Source: Pomphorhynchus laevis
Lineage: Eukaryota > Acanthocephala > Palaeacanthocephala > Echinorhynchida > Pomphorhynchidae
Length of the DNA stretch: 64,000 bases
Reading direction: 5' to 3'
NCBI GenBank assembly: GCA_012934845.2
Contig: WNNJ02003697.1
Span: 1 to 64,000, forward strand
The notes under the pieces are model-generated. The model was given only the letters and a program-made list of their open reading frames with translations, did no database searches and had not been told where the DNA came from. The translations under genes and the position numbers were made by a program. Within the stretch, counting starts at the first letter, position 1, and each line of letters starts with the position of its first letter. Of this stretch, positions 10,201-25,200 are shown piece after piece.

Positions 10201-13200
10201 ATATAGGCATAGTTTTATTATCTGATTCAACCTTTATATCCATTTCATTCAATATTGAACAGTGATTTGTGATAATTGTTTCTGAACTAAAATCACTACG
10301 TTCATATGCTGCATTTACATGTAAATATTATGCTTATATTACAATATAATATTTAAATATTATGCTAATATTATGCTAATATTACAACAAATTATTAAAC
10401 TTAATATTTATGTTAATATTATAACATAATATTAATATCTCAACTCTAAGGGAAATGCAATTTCCTATAATCTGAACACAATTTAATCATTCACGATGGT
10501 TTAAAAACCGTTTGGGCGGTATCTTACCTTAGAAATCTGTAGTTGACCGGACGCAAACTGAGTACCCGCGAAACGAGAGCCTCACCGTCGCCAATTGGAG
10601 GTTGCACAATTGTCTTGCTTACAAATCGATCTGTGAGAAAACGACATGTGATTCTTGTTGGAAATTCCGCACCGCCGGGAGGTACAATAAATTGAACACC
10701 ACTATGTCGGCACCCACGGAGATAGCCACCTTTTGCACTGACCACAAAACTGACAAGGAATCTAAATGGTTATAATTGTTTAAAAAGATATCCAGCGTGA
10801 TATATTATAATAATACCATGAACTTTGTGACAAAATTGTAAATAACTTAAAAGACATTTATAGTTAAGTTTCAAACTTAACAACAATTAACGAAATAACT
10901 TGAACAGGTTTATACTTTCCTGTTCGTGTTAATTAAAAAAGTTGTATTGAAATTCTTTCCTATTGAAATAACTTGTATTGCGAAAATATTCGGGCTAAAC
11001 GCAACAACAATTAATTTTAAACTGTTGGTACAAGTATTGTAATTTACACCAGTTTTATATAGCTACGCAAAGTAATCGTTTAATCCGTTTTTAAAGAATA
11101 ATACTGACAAATATAACACCACCACGAAAGAATCCGTAATAATAACATAAAAGGTAGAAAAATAAGTGATTTAGTGGTATAACGTTTAACAAATTGTTAT
11201 ATTGTCCTTTATTTAAAACTACCATAAATGCATAAAAGACAAAAAACGTAGTGAACGGGATAAAAGCCTAATAACTGTGCGACAAAAAGATCACCTTACA
11301 CAGTAGACGATGTGATCACTGGAATCAAGTGGCATACGACGAATTTAATTAAAACTAGATTATGCTTCAGCTGCAATTTATTAATTCATAAAATAAAAAA
11401 CATATTATTGATTCTAAAAACGTATCTTAACTGGAAAGAATAATATAGTACACGCAAAATACTTTAATCTAATCGCATTAACAACAGTGGAATAGAAATG
11501 CATTGTAATAAAGCCAATTAAATACTAAATGTACTTTCCGACTCAATGGATACAACCATTTTCGCCGTGATGGTCTCTTAATATAATTTATGTATATATA
11601 TTGGAACACCTTGTACACACATTTTGAACAGGCTACTACAATTTTCCGAAATATTAAACTAAAACATGATGTTGTGTTTATGGTGAAAAAGCATATAACT
11701 TTAAGAATTGAGATGTCACAGACGTATATACAATAGTAAACTATTTTAAATTATTCATTTAGTTCGAATTTGTAAGAAAATAGCCTTTTTTAATAGCTAT
11801 CGAAAGTGCAGTTAGAAATTTGATATATTGTATATTTACTGTAACAAAATAAAATTAGTAAATGCATGAAAAGCATCGATAAAGTATATTCTTAAATAGC
11901 ACCACAGATAAACGAGTAATGGTTCAGGTACTTCAAGAATATTCGTGTCAACACTGTTCCACTGAGTGTATGAATAGTTTTTACATTTACAATTATAAAA
12001 TTTAACTATTTGAATACATCAATGAATTAGATGAAATTAGAAAAATGACCAGAGCACGGGAGACAATGGTTTGCAGTTTAGATTTAATTATGGTTACATT
12101 GATTTATATAGGATTACGCTTTCATCAAACGAAACTTATTACTTGGTCTATAATTTCCAAAATGCCAGAAACAAACCTTTTTCGATTACATTGTATCTTG
12201 ATGATGAATAGATAATAAAAGAAAAATCGTTAGAGTTAGAGAAAGGACCGGAGTTCTGTCTACGGAAATGGATAATCAAACAAGATTGGTAGACACCGCA
12301 TTTACAATCAAAAATCTTCGTATTACGTACCACCATTAAACAAAAATTATCATAATCTGTTTTCATGGTATCACGTAAATCTCAAGCAGAACTATCTTTC
12401 ATTCAATAGTGTAAAGAATAAAACTCGATTTTATTTTCAAATATACAAAGCACTTAGAAGATCTAGAAGCCAATTGCAAAAAGACGTTTTCCGATCTGTA
12501 CACAACTCTGCAAGACACTCAAATGTTCCCGGGGAACAACGGACTTACTCTGGATTGCAACAAGGAAGTCAAGGTACTTTCAATAGTTAATTCTGGTTCA
12601 ACTGAGCAAGTAAGTGACTTTTCGATTGTTGTTAAATCTGAAAAAGGGGAACTTCCCCCTATACAAAAGCTACATAATCTGGCATTTATTACTTCGAGCA
12701 AGCCAGTGGAAAAACATCATTTATTTAATATATTTTTGAGAAACTTTGTGCTTGACTACCCTGGGAGGGTAGTATTTAACAATTTAAAAATTCTAACTAA
12801 TTCTATAAGAGTCTCATTCGCCACTCACGACCTGATGAGGGCATACCAGAAATACTTTGAAAAATTTTTGTCCCAATTAGGGACTCTAGATCTCAAGCCA
12901 ATTCAGGCAACACTAAAAATGAACAACTTTCCCTCATTTTTGGAATCTGCTGATTTGGAACAGCTTAAGAAGATTTTCAAATTATCCTCTGTCAGACCTC
13001 TACGTTCCAAATCGGGTGAGGCTCTACCTGTGGCTTTTGCCACGTGCGACCTTGATAATGGTCATATTCTATGTTCAAATTCCTTAAACCCTTTTATGGG
13101 TTACAATATTCGATTTACGTTGATTGAATCCAATAACTGGACTTTTCCGCATTGTAACTGTTGCCATAAGTGGGGGCATTGGGCCTCCACTTGCAAGAAA

Positions 13201-16200
13201 GAAAAAAGATGTGAGGTGTGCTGGAATACTATGTGTTCCTCCCTGTTGAGTGATAACAGATGTGTCGTTAATCCTCATTACAACAATTGTGGCGGAGACC
13301 ACCCTGCGTGGTCCCGTCGTTGTCGCTTATTCAAAGAATATAGGAACCGACACATTTCCGCTTAACCATCAAACAAGACTTTTTCCAAAGTTACTTCTGG
13401 TTTAAATACTATTGACAGAATGTCCGATAAAGATATTCTTTATCTCTTAGATACTACTAAGAAAACAATTCTCTCTCAAATTCAGCAAATGATGGCACCC
13501 CTGCTGGGAGCGTTCTTTGCAGCTGCTTCGATTCCGGCAGCTGCCGATATTCCGAAATCCAAGAAAAGGGGAGCTTGCGCCCGGACCGTCCCACCTATTA
13601 AGAAAAGTAAGCTCCTTTATGGCCTGGGAGATGAAGATATTGCCCAGGGAGGACTAACCCCTGATAGAGCTAGTGGTGGGAAGGGCAACCCTCCCACTCC
13701 TGGCTCTGTCTAGGTTGGCTTCTCCCGCTTCTTTTTAAGATTAAAACACCAGTTACCCGTATCCAATCTTATTTTAAACTCTGCCAAATCGCAGGTGGTT
13801 GTCTTTCATGGCACCCCTGCGACGAAGCAAAAGCTTAAGAGATTAGCACTCTCTTCTCTAGCCTCCTTATTTGCCTCTGATCTACTCCCTACCTTCTCAA
13901 GTCGAGTAAAATACCTAGGGTTCACCGTATCGGTGAACTGGTCGGCGAAAGCTGACCTGGATAGACTCAAACGTGTCCTGAAGAGAGCTAGTTGGGTTCT
14001 AAAACGGGCCCAGCATCTGTCGTTGAAGGGGAAAACTCAGGTGCGCCTCTGGGGCACCTGGGCTATCTCGGGATTAGTCTTCTTTTCTAGAGGACGTCCC
14101 CCAGAGCAAAGACTAAGGTTTCTTAAGCTCCTCATATCTCGCTTACCCAACATAGTCCGCGCCGACTGGTCTCTTCGGGAGGTGAAAGATCCCGGGTCGT
14201 TCAGTCGGAAAGCGGCGTGTTGGATTGGTTGGAGGGCTCAGATCCCTGTGGATTTGAGGCCATAATTACTGGGAAGAAAGAAGTTGACAAGGTTACGAAG
14301 ATGTTGACTGTTTTTTTTTGATTTTGACTTTGTACTAACTGACTTGACCGACTTGCATGTTGTTTGATTATTAATAAAGTCATTATTATTAGAACTATCT
14401 TTCATTGCGTTAAAAATATTCTAAAGACATATCTAATAAACTGCTGTATTCGTAATTCTGGTGTGATCACATAGTTAGCCTGTGAATATGTCGAAGTTTA
14501 AATGAGATCTAATAACGCACAACTGTTTGCGGATTGAAGAGGATTCTCTGCTTCGTAGAAGATTCCACTTCGATCCCATCAGAGTGGCTTTCTTCCAAGC
14601 AGCTATCCAACGCTTCCCCCGAATTGGCAATGAGAGTTTAACCAAATTTAATTCCTATCTCTCTTCGCAAGCCACCGCGTTATTATCGACTACCTATAAA
14701 GGTCGCATTTTCAGTCCCACTCCGACAAAACTCAGGGTCCTGGCTAAACTGCTGCATCTCCCTGACCTCTCTTCTTCTGCCAAACAGACGCTCTCGAGAG
14801 AATACTGGCGTACCAGATACTGGTTCCAGCTGAGTAAGGATAAGTCGAGCATCGCTCGTCTTAACCCTTCTCAGTCTTCCTTCTGGAAGATATTCAAGAA
14901 GGAGAAGTTTGTTTGTTGGAAGGATAGAGCATCTGGGTGGATCGGAAGTATTGGTCTTGATAGAGTTTTGGAGGAGTCATTATCCCTACACAACTATGGA
15001 GCCACTCAATCACCGCAACCAATCCCGCCTTGGGGGGACTTCAGGATTAGAGATATTTCTGTTCCAGATATAACCAATGCCTGGGGGCCTCTTCCGGGCA
15101 CCTCCAAAACCGTCGCTCCACTCTCTTCTCGTGTCTGTCAGCTTTTGACAGCTGATCAAAGAAGGGAGGTGACCATCACAATCCTATTAGCCACCCCATC
15201 CGATGTGGCCGGCATCAACGTTAGCCGTAGAATTTTTATTCCTAAAAAATATCCGGTCTCATGTCAGAAAGACTTGCGGCCCATTTCGATTCAGAATTCC
15301 CTCGTATAGATATACGAAAAAGCGCTTGCGCGTAGAATCCGCGATCATTTAAGTAGGCGTAACTTAATCCCACCTGGTTTCCATGGGTTCGTCAAAGGTC
15401 GCTCGGTCCATTCAGCAGTAGGTGAAGTGCATCAGTTCTGTCGGGAGAATAGCCATCAACTTGCTGTGGCTGTTTTCCTTGACTTTTCTGCTGCATTTGA
15501 CCGCATCTCCATACCTTTTGTTATCTCTTCTCTCAGGTCCCTCGGGTTGCCTGCGAGAATTGTTAACAGGGTGGAGGTACTGTTGTACACCAAGCGATTT
15601 TATTACGAAGACGACCCTGATGCGCGTCAGTTCTACCCTATTACGGGTGTGCCTCAAGGTTCCCCTCTTTCTCCTATCTTGTATCTTGCTGCCTCCATAA
15701 ATCTCTTCAAAATATTTAAACAGCGTGATCAACGTCTAGTGGTGTACGCTGATGACACCACAGCCCTGTTCTCTAGACACAGGTGCAAAGACGAAGTTTC
15801 TGACATCACCCGCTTCTTTTTAAGATTAAAAGACCAGTTACCCGTATCCAATCTTATTTTAAACTCTGCCAAATCGCAGGTGGTTGTCTTTCATGGCTTC
15901 CCTGCGACGAAGCAAAAGCTTAAGAGATTAGCACTCTCTTCTCTAGCCTCCTTATTTGCCTCTGATCTACTCCCTACCTTCTCAAGTCGAGTAAAATACC
16001 TAGGGTTCACCGTATCGGTGAACTGGTCGGCGAAAGCTGACCTGGATAGACTCAAACGTGTCCTGAAGAGAGCTAGTTGGGTTCTAAAACGGGCCCAGCA
16101 TCTGTCGTTGAAGGGGAAAACTCAGGTGCGCCTCTGGGGCACCTGGGCTATCTCGGGATTAGTCTTCTTCTCTAGAGGACGTCCCCCAGAGCAAAGACTA

Positions 16201-19200
16201 AGGTTTCTTAAGCTCCTCATATCTCGCTTACCCAACATAGTCCGCGCCGACTGGTCTCTTCGGGAGGTGAAAGATCCCGGGTCGTTCAGTCGGAAAGCGG
16301 CGTGTTGGATTGGTTGGAGGGCTCAGATCCCTGTGGATTTGAGGCCATAATTACTGGGAAGAAAGAAGTTGACAAGGTTACGAAGATGTTGACTGTTTTT
16401 TTTTGATTTTGACTTTGTACTAACTGACTTGATCGACTTGCATGTTGTTTGATTATTAATAAAGTCTTTATTATTAGAACTATCTTTCATTGCGTTAAAA
16501 ATATTCTAAAGACATATCTAATAAACTGCTGTATTCGTAATTCTGGTGTGATCACATAGTTAGCCTGTGAATATGTCGAAGTTTTAATGAGATCTAATAA
16601 CGCACAACTGTTTGCGCATATCAGAAAAATAAAAAAAATTATGCTTCGCAAAGACATATTTATTCATTAATCAGATTAAAAATTGATTGGTCATGGTAAC
16701 TTTAGAGTAATATAGTTTTCAAAAATGTTATAGCATATATTTAAAATGTTAATGTCGACATGATTATATTCAGACATAAGCAGATAAAGAGTAGCATTCA
16801 AGAACGAATTGAAGAGAACGAGCCAATATAATTTAGATTATAAAAATTAGTCATTAAGAAAAATGATGGTGAATAAAATAACGAAATGATAAAGTAAAAA
16901 ATAAAATTAGCAAAATTCAAATTTTTAAAAACATAAAATGATAAAATCACTGCAATTAAAAATACATGCAGCTCAATAAAAAGGTGTTCTGCTAAATGTA
17001 AATTTTATGATTAAATTTAACTAAAAACTAGACAGCAGAAGAACACGAAAATAAAATAAAAACACTACATGAAAATTACAATAGAAGTCAAATTTACTTA
17101 GGCTGTTCATCCGGATCTTCTGCTTTATCCAGACTGTGAACATTTTTACTCATATTCGTACCAGATAATGGTTTCTGATGTTTATTATTGTTAAAATTCA
17201 TTAAATCTATGAACTTGTCGATCGATTTATCGTTAGTATTTAAAGAACTGTTTTGACCGCCAACGTCTAGAACCTGAAATAAGATTTAATAATTTCAAAT
17301 TAAAAAATTCAATTTTAATGGTAACACTAATAAGCAACAAAATAAAGCATGAACACTCATGTACGCTGTTAAAATAGTGATCTTAATAGCAGCAGTTCAT
17401 TAGCATTTCAAATTAATAAATGCAAAAATCTACTTCAAGTAGATATCCACTTATTGATATCTTTTAGAACATATATATGTAATTAGTGAATGTAAAAAAG
17501 TACAAATGTAACGGATAAAAATGAAAATATAAAAACAAGAAAACATTGAACATGAGATCGTTATTACATACAGTGGAATTCCATTTAACAAATCCATTAG
17601 GGAACGTAGCTGAAAAACACGATTTATAGCTATCACGGATTATAGGAAAAATGTGCTAAGGCTACTATTTTACCAAATTTGTAGAATTCTTGTAATTATT
17701 TCCGGCATAGAAATATAGTACAGCTGCTGGTGGTAAACGTATTTACCATAAAATTCATAGCTAATACGATCAAATCTTATATCCCCATTATTACCACATT
17801 TGATAAAATCTTAGTTAAGTAATCAGTTTATAGCTCATAAAAATTCTTACCCTAGATAAGGATCTAATATCGATATTCTATTTTGTTGATAATATAAATA
17901 ACAAAACTCAAGGTTCGTCGCAAACGTGATATAGTAGTACACCTAATCACACATTTGTTAAAGATCCGTAAGGAGGGCAACCTAAGCGGAGCGAGGGCAC
18001 GAACGCACATTGGTTGTCTACGCAAAAATTGAACTTATGGTTTTTCGAAGTCTTGCAATCTGTACACTGTGCGACGATATATGTTTCTCAGCCAAATAAC
18101 GAGTGCTGAGTCGTAGACATATCGATTCATATCTGATATATTAGAAAATCAATAAACTACTAGTAATAGCATTAATCTAATAATATCTAATATTTTCTCA
18201 GAAGTTGCCATATCATGATATATAATGTAATCACTACCTGGTGAATTAAATATGAATGTAATTTATGATGCAATATGTGTCATATAAATAATACGCTTTG
18301 TATTATATAATATGACATAACCCACTTGTACAATTTATTTCAGTAAATAAATGAACATTTTATTGGTGTAGTTAATTTATAATTTTAAAATGTGTAGATG
18401 TTAAGTGAACTTTGTGCTTATTAAACCAAACTCTATTTAAAAAAATTGAACTAAAAGTATACATTACATAAAAACTAAATTCCTTGGAGCAAATATAGAC
18501 GAAACTCTCAAGATAGAAGACGGCAAAAAAATAGATTTTTGTCTCAAGAAATTATATTATTGTCAACTGTGGCTAAAATTGTCAAGGTAATTATATAAAA
18601 AGTAGCACACAATTTAAGTTTGTTTACCTTTAAAGAGCGAAAAAAGCTGTGATCGAAAATTTCGACACAGACAAGTTTTTTACCGATTTGCTTGCTGATT
18701 ATATCATTCTGGATAATACCAAAAACAGTAAGCACCTAATTTCTACAGCATAGTGGTCACTTCAAGCGTACGCGTTAGAAATTTAAACGTCTCTTATTTT
18801 AACAACTACTGACTTATTATTGTAATGTAAAAGGTTACAAATAACTAATAACCAGGAAATTATAATTCAAAGCGAATGCAGTTGCGCTCTTATTTATAAA
18901 CATATTGTTATTGTTGCTAATGTCTTGAATACTTAAATAATAGCTAGTAATAAATCTGTAATTTATTACTTCAATATACGTGGTAAAGTAATTTTTATTA
19001 TATATTTAGTAATATATATTTTATATATTTTTATATTCTTATATTTTTTATATTGTAATATTTTATTAGAGTAATAGCTTTTAATGATCTCCAATCATTA
19101 ATCTAATTATGTTATATTATCCATTAATGGCTTCATAAAAATTATGAGTTTTAGCGAATCTAAATTTATCAAAGATTATAGAATTATAAACATTCTTGAT

Positions 19201-22200
19201 ATTAAAATACATGCATTTTTAAAAATTTATTTATCCTCCAAAATAGTAGGAGACCCAGTTAAGCGATCTGAATTGCTTATTTAGAAATTATGTTATGTTC
19301 TTGTTCAACGAATAAAGAAAGGTAGATAATTTAAAAAAATAATAATTTTCAAAAATGATAATAGTATTGAAAAAATGGGTAACAATTTCAGCACAAAATA
19401 TTTTTCAAAAATGATATTTCAAAAATTCGTAACAATTTCAGCACCAATTTTTGAAACAAATATATATTATTTGTCAGATCAAAAAGGAATAGTGCATATG
19501 CTTAAAAAGAAATAGCTGGACACATATGCTTATTTTAGTTTTTACTTTAAATATATCTCAATAAATAACGAATACGCGATTTTGTAACAATTATTTTGTC
19601 ATAACACGTGATCATTCAAGCCAGCGATTTTTGTGGTCATTCAAGCTTACCGTTCCTTAAACAATACAATTGAAATTTCGATGGCTTTTATTTTTCTTGA
19701 CATTTTAGGTGTAGAAAGAGGTATGAAGAGCCGCAATGCATATAAAATCGGAAACGTTATATAGTTAGAAAATTTGTGTGAGAAAGTTTTGCTTGTAATA
19801 ACCTGTTCTCGGTTTTCAGTCAACTTCAAAAGTATTCCTATTTCATTTTCTCTCCAAAATCCTAATTTAATAGACTAATTGCTTTTTTTACTTTATATGT
19901 ATGTGATAAACGACTGTTCTCTTGAATTAATCTACAGGAAAGATTGCTTATTTCTATTTTTAAATACCAAAGAACAAAGTTCGCACTGCATATTTATAGC
20001 GCAGAGGATTCGGCAAGCGAGCAACTGATGTTACTGATCAGATTCGCATATTATAAAGCGTAATAAGTGTTAAAAACCGCAGTAATCAAATTATCCAATG
20101 TGAAGGAAGATACAAAATATTAAAAGTTATAAATTCGCATCGTATCGTAAAAACGAAACCGTTTTCAGCCTTGTAGCAATCAGTTGGTAAATTGTCTTCT
20201 CAGACTGTTAAGTGATGTTATCAAATTATAAGGTGTACAGTTGTGTTCCTGTATAGCAGGAAATCAGAACAACGATATATTAGCGCTAATAGAAATACGA
20301 TAAATCTATTCTGACGACAATTTATCGAACTGCATTCTTTGTGGGGACGGTTGATGCTTTGAATATTTTTATGAATACAGTACCACACACAAACTGTTAA
20401 AACGAATATCACATTTTTAATCATGATCGCTTAAGAAAATTGCGGTGGGTTAACAGCTTTAATTACTTTGTAAAATGATGAGATAATGACGCATAAATTT
20501 CTATTGGTATTTTTAATAATCATTTGTTTTAATTATTAATACATAATACACAATGTATCGAACTATTTTGGCTTAAATTCTCAAAATCCTAGACACGATA
20601 TCCCCTGATTTGTAAAGTAAGTGTAGTGTATACAGTCAAGAAAGAAAATAATAAAATAATATTCCCACATTTTGCGAACTATTAAGCACCATAAGGTAAA
20701 ATCAGTGCGAAAATGACCATTACTCGGGGTAGGTTAAGGACTTTAGTTTCTCGAAATGATTAACGATTAATAAAATCGATTTTCTTTCATCCAATAAGCA
20801 ACAATAAATGAATAAAGCTACTATTTTTAAGATGATCAACAAAAGGCTTTTATTATTGTCCTTCCGGGGTTAATTACTAAATCACTCAATTCAAATTACT
20901 AAATTACCCGGTTCAAAATACTAAATAACCGTAAAACTTGACTTATATAAAAAATAATGGGTAAAATTTGAGTTCAATGATTAGATTTGTAATCAGCTAT
21001 AAAACTGCAGGATAATCGGCGTTCAGAATAATTTTGATTGCAGATTTCGTTGTAAAATGGATATTTATATCATGGCATTCAAGTGCCTTTATATATACAA
21101 AAATTTATTTGCTGTAATTAAATTGATAATGAGTACAGAAAAAGCATTTGCATCATATTATATGTAATATTCATCAGTAGGAAATATTATGTTATCAGTT
21201 TTCGGTTTATGTGCATCAACACAACATTGCAGATGGACAAAAATATATGCTATCTGTACATTTCTAATATATAGGCCCTGATACTTAATTTAATAAAGAT
21301 TTCTTAACACAAAAACAAAACAAAACATGATAAATAAATTAAGTAAAGTATCAAAATTAACAGATCTCTTGGAAGAACAATCAGTGATTCATTGAGTTAT
21401 CTTCTCCACTATCAGGCCATATAGATCAGATCCCTCCAGCCTATACCAGTGCGTCGGTTTCTGTCTAAACAACTCAGGGTCTCTCTCACACACCTGAATG
21501 TCCAGTAGAGGTGTACTATTGTGGGTAATCTCGAGATGAGGAGCCTCAGAAATTTTAGCCTTGTTCAGGGAGACGGCCTATAGCAAAGAAGACTAATCCC
21601 GAGATTTCCCATTTACCTTAGAGGCGCACCTGAGCTTTCTCACTTAATGACAGATGCTGGGCCTGTCTAAACGCCCATCTAGCTCGCTTCAGTACACTCT
21701 TGAATTTATTCAAGCCTAAAGCGGTAGACCATTTAACCTTAATGGTACACCCCAGGTATTTTACTCGATGTGTAAAAGTAGGAAGTGGTTGATTGCTCAA
21801 TATGGATATGATAGCTGAGATTGCTAGTTCTTTATTCTAGTTCTTTGTTGCAGCGACACCATTAGATACAACCACCTGGTATTTAGATGAGTTGAGAATA
21901 AAATTGGACGTGGCTGAATGGTCTTTTAATCTTAAAAAGAAACGGCTGATGTCTTAGACTACATATATGCATATGCGTACAGAGAACAGGGTTGTGGTAT
22001 CATCAGCGTATACCACTAGATGTTGATCACGTTTAAATGTCTTAAAGAGTACGATATAAGCAACAATATATTAGATAGGAGAAAGTGGGGAACTTTGATG
22101 CACACCTGTAATAGGGTGGATATAATAGGTGCTTTATAATAGTTGTAATAGGGTGCTGCTTTATATATACGAAATATTGTTATTGGTCTCTACCAAAAAT

Positions 22201-25200
22201 AGTATAGATTATTAATAATATTTCTTATATATTTTGGTCATAGCGTAATCCTAACCGGAAGTAGCTTTTTTAAATTGAATTTATTTATACTTACCTCGGC
22301 AGGCGATCGTAAGAATCGCCTGCCGAGGTTTCTTAAAAACTCTTCCATATATATTTGTAAAACTATTAGAAGCGGTAAAAATAGGAAATTTATTTTCTAT
22401 CGACATAGTTTTTTCTTTGAAAAAGTTCAAATTGTTACAGTTTGCATAAAAATGCTATAAAAACAACGGTCCAGGATTCCACTCAAATGCGTAATTGGTT
22501 CCAAACTGTGGTCGGTACTTAACTGGAGACTACACTCACCAAAAAGCATACTATTCGTCACGACTAGACGTCAAATATGATTAATAGTGCTGATCAGGAG
22601 TATGATCCATCTCGATGACGTTTTGGCTGCCTGTGTGACTTTTGAAAAAGAGCATTTCCGATAAAAAAAATATGATTATTGAGTTAGTCCAGTTAAGTAC
22701 CAACAGTAGTTTTTAATATATATAATAATTTATAATAAATTATAATTATTATAATTATTATTTATATAATAATTTATTATTAATAATTATTTTATTTATA
22801 TCGTAATTTATATATAAAACTACCAAAGTAACTTTTAAGAATAATACAATACATATGATATTATATGTAATAACTAATGCAAATGTTATCGCATAATGTC
22901 ACTTTATTGAGTGATATTTGGGAATATCATTGAATGTGCTTTTTAAATATCGTTCTAAATACGTTTAGAGTTAAAAACAGTACTTAACAAGATCAACATT
23001 AACTCTCAAGAGTTTATATAATCTTTATAAGTTCAAATACTGAATGAATAAACTAAAAAATTGTTGTTCCCGTTTTACTCAGTTAAAATAAATATGATGT
23101 TTTACGCTTAAAGGAGGTGGGATATCAAACAAGCAATTGAATACATTCCCTAGATAAAAAAAAACACCTTTTCTGATTTAATGTGTCAATGATATATCCG
23201 GCAAGATGTGATGTATATTCGAAAATACATACACATATGTATAAATGCATTGTTGAAACTACAAAAGGGTCACTGCTTGAGAATGCACATCGGAAGTACT
23301 TTTAGTGAATTCTATTTTACTCAATAAAACTTATAAAATAATTATTACTTTCGATTATTTTAAAAATTCAAATAATTTTAGATATTCAAAAATAAAAAAA
23401 ACACTGATTTAAGTGCATATTTAATAGTATTATTCACATTGAGACGACAGAACTTTTATAAAAGTTGTTATAATGTGAACGTCGTTATAATATCAACGTC
23501 GTTATAATATGAACGTCCTTATAATATCAACGTCGTTATAATATCAACTTCGTTATAATATCAACTTCGTTATAATATCAACGTCGTTATAATATCAACG
23601 TAGTTATAATATAAACGTCGTTATAATATCAAAGTCGTTATAACATCAACATCGTTATAATATCTACGTCGTTATAATATCAACGTCGTTATAATATCAA
23701 TGTCGTTATAATATCAATGTCGTTATAATATCAATGTCGTTATAATATCAACGTCGTTATAATATAAACGTCGTTATAATATGAACGTCCTTATAATATC
23801 AACGTCGTTATAATATCAACTTCGTTATAATATCAACTTCGTTATAATATCAACGTCGTTATAATATCAACGTCGTTATAATATCAACGTCGTTGTAATA
23901 TCAAAGTCGTTATAACATCAACATCGTTATAATATCTACGTCGTTATAATATCAACGTCGTTATAATATCAATGTCGTTATAATATCAATGTCGTTATAA
24001 TATCAATGTCGTTATAATATCAACGTCGTTATAATATAAACGTCGTTATAATATGAACGTCCTTATAATATCAACGTCGTTATAATATCAACTTCGTTAT
24101 AATATCAACTTCGTTATAATATGAACGTCGTTATAATATCAACGTCGTTATAATATAAACGTCGTTATAATATCAAAGTCGTTATAACATCAACATCGTT
24201 ATAATATCTACGTCGTTATAATATCAACGTCGTTATAATATCAATGTCGTTATAATATCAATGTCGTTATAATATCAACGTCGTTATAATATCAACGTCG
24301 TTATAATATCAACGTCGTTATAATATCAACGTCGTTATAATATCAACGTCGTTATAATATCAACGTCGTTATAATATCAACGTCGTTATAATATCAACGT
24401 CGTTGTAATATCAACGTCGATATAATATCGACGTCGTTATAATATCAACGTCGTTATAATATCAACGTCGTTATAATATCAACGTCGTTATAATATCAAC
24501 GTCGTTATAATATCAATGTCGTTATAATATCAACTTCGTTATAATATCAACGTCGTTATAATATTAACGTCGTTATAATATAAACGTCGTTGTAATATCA
24601 AAGTCGTTATAATATCAACGTCGTTATAATACAAAAACGTCGTTATAATATAAACGTCGTTTTAATCTGAATGTTGGTATAATATGAACGTCCTTATAAT
24701 ATCAACGTCGTTATAATATAAACGTCGTTATAATATCAAAGTCGTTATAACATCAACATCGTTATAATATCTACGTCGTTATAATATCAACGTCGTTATA
24801 ATATCAATGTCGTTATAATATCAATGTCGTTATAATATCAACGTCGTTATAATATAAACGTCGTTATAATATAAACGTCGTTATAATATCAACGTCGTTA
24901 TAATATCAACGTCGTTGTAATATCGAAGTCGTTATAATATCAACGTCGTTATAATATCAAAGTCGTTATAATATCAACGTCGTTATGATATCTACGTCGT
25001 TATAATATCAACGTCGTTATAATATCAACGTCGTTATAATATCAACGTCGTTATAATATTAACGTCGTTATAATATAAGCGTTGTTATAATATGAACGTC
25101 GTTATAATATTAACGTCGTTATAATATAAACGTCGTTATAATAAATACGTTCTTATTATACCAACGTCATTATAATGTGAACGTCGTTATAATGTGAACG

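Larger units (their letters stand above)
12388..16491 (+). mobile_element. Rearranged LINE copy (LINE-B) with 16-bp target-site duplication
   Basis: The insertion begins after AGAACTATCTTTCATT (12388-12403). The same 16 bases follow the LINE 3' end at 14391-14406 and again at 16476-16491. The 3' end is AT-rich with an AATAAA-like signal and no long poly(A). Parts: ORF1 at 12523-13713, a detached 3' end of ORF2 at about 13724-14265, flanking host DNA 14407-14531, then ORF2 from its middle to the end at 14532-16350. The repeated 3' end plus flank shows a later duplication. Same family as LINE-A at 40878-44800. Confidence 0.85.

Noticed and set aside
17950-18020. GC-rich patch as an exon or RNA gene
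   Set aside because: It has no open frame joined to splice sites in phase and no stable fold I could see.
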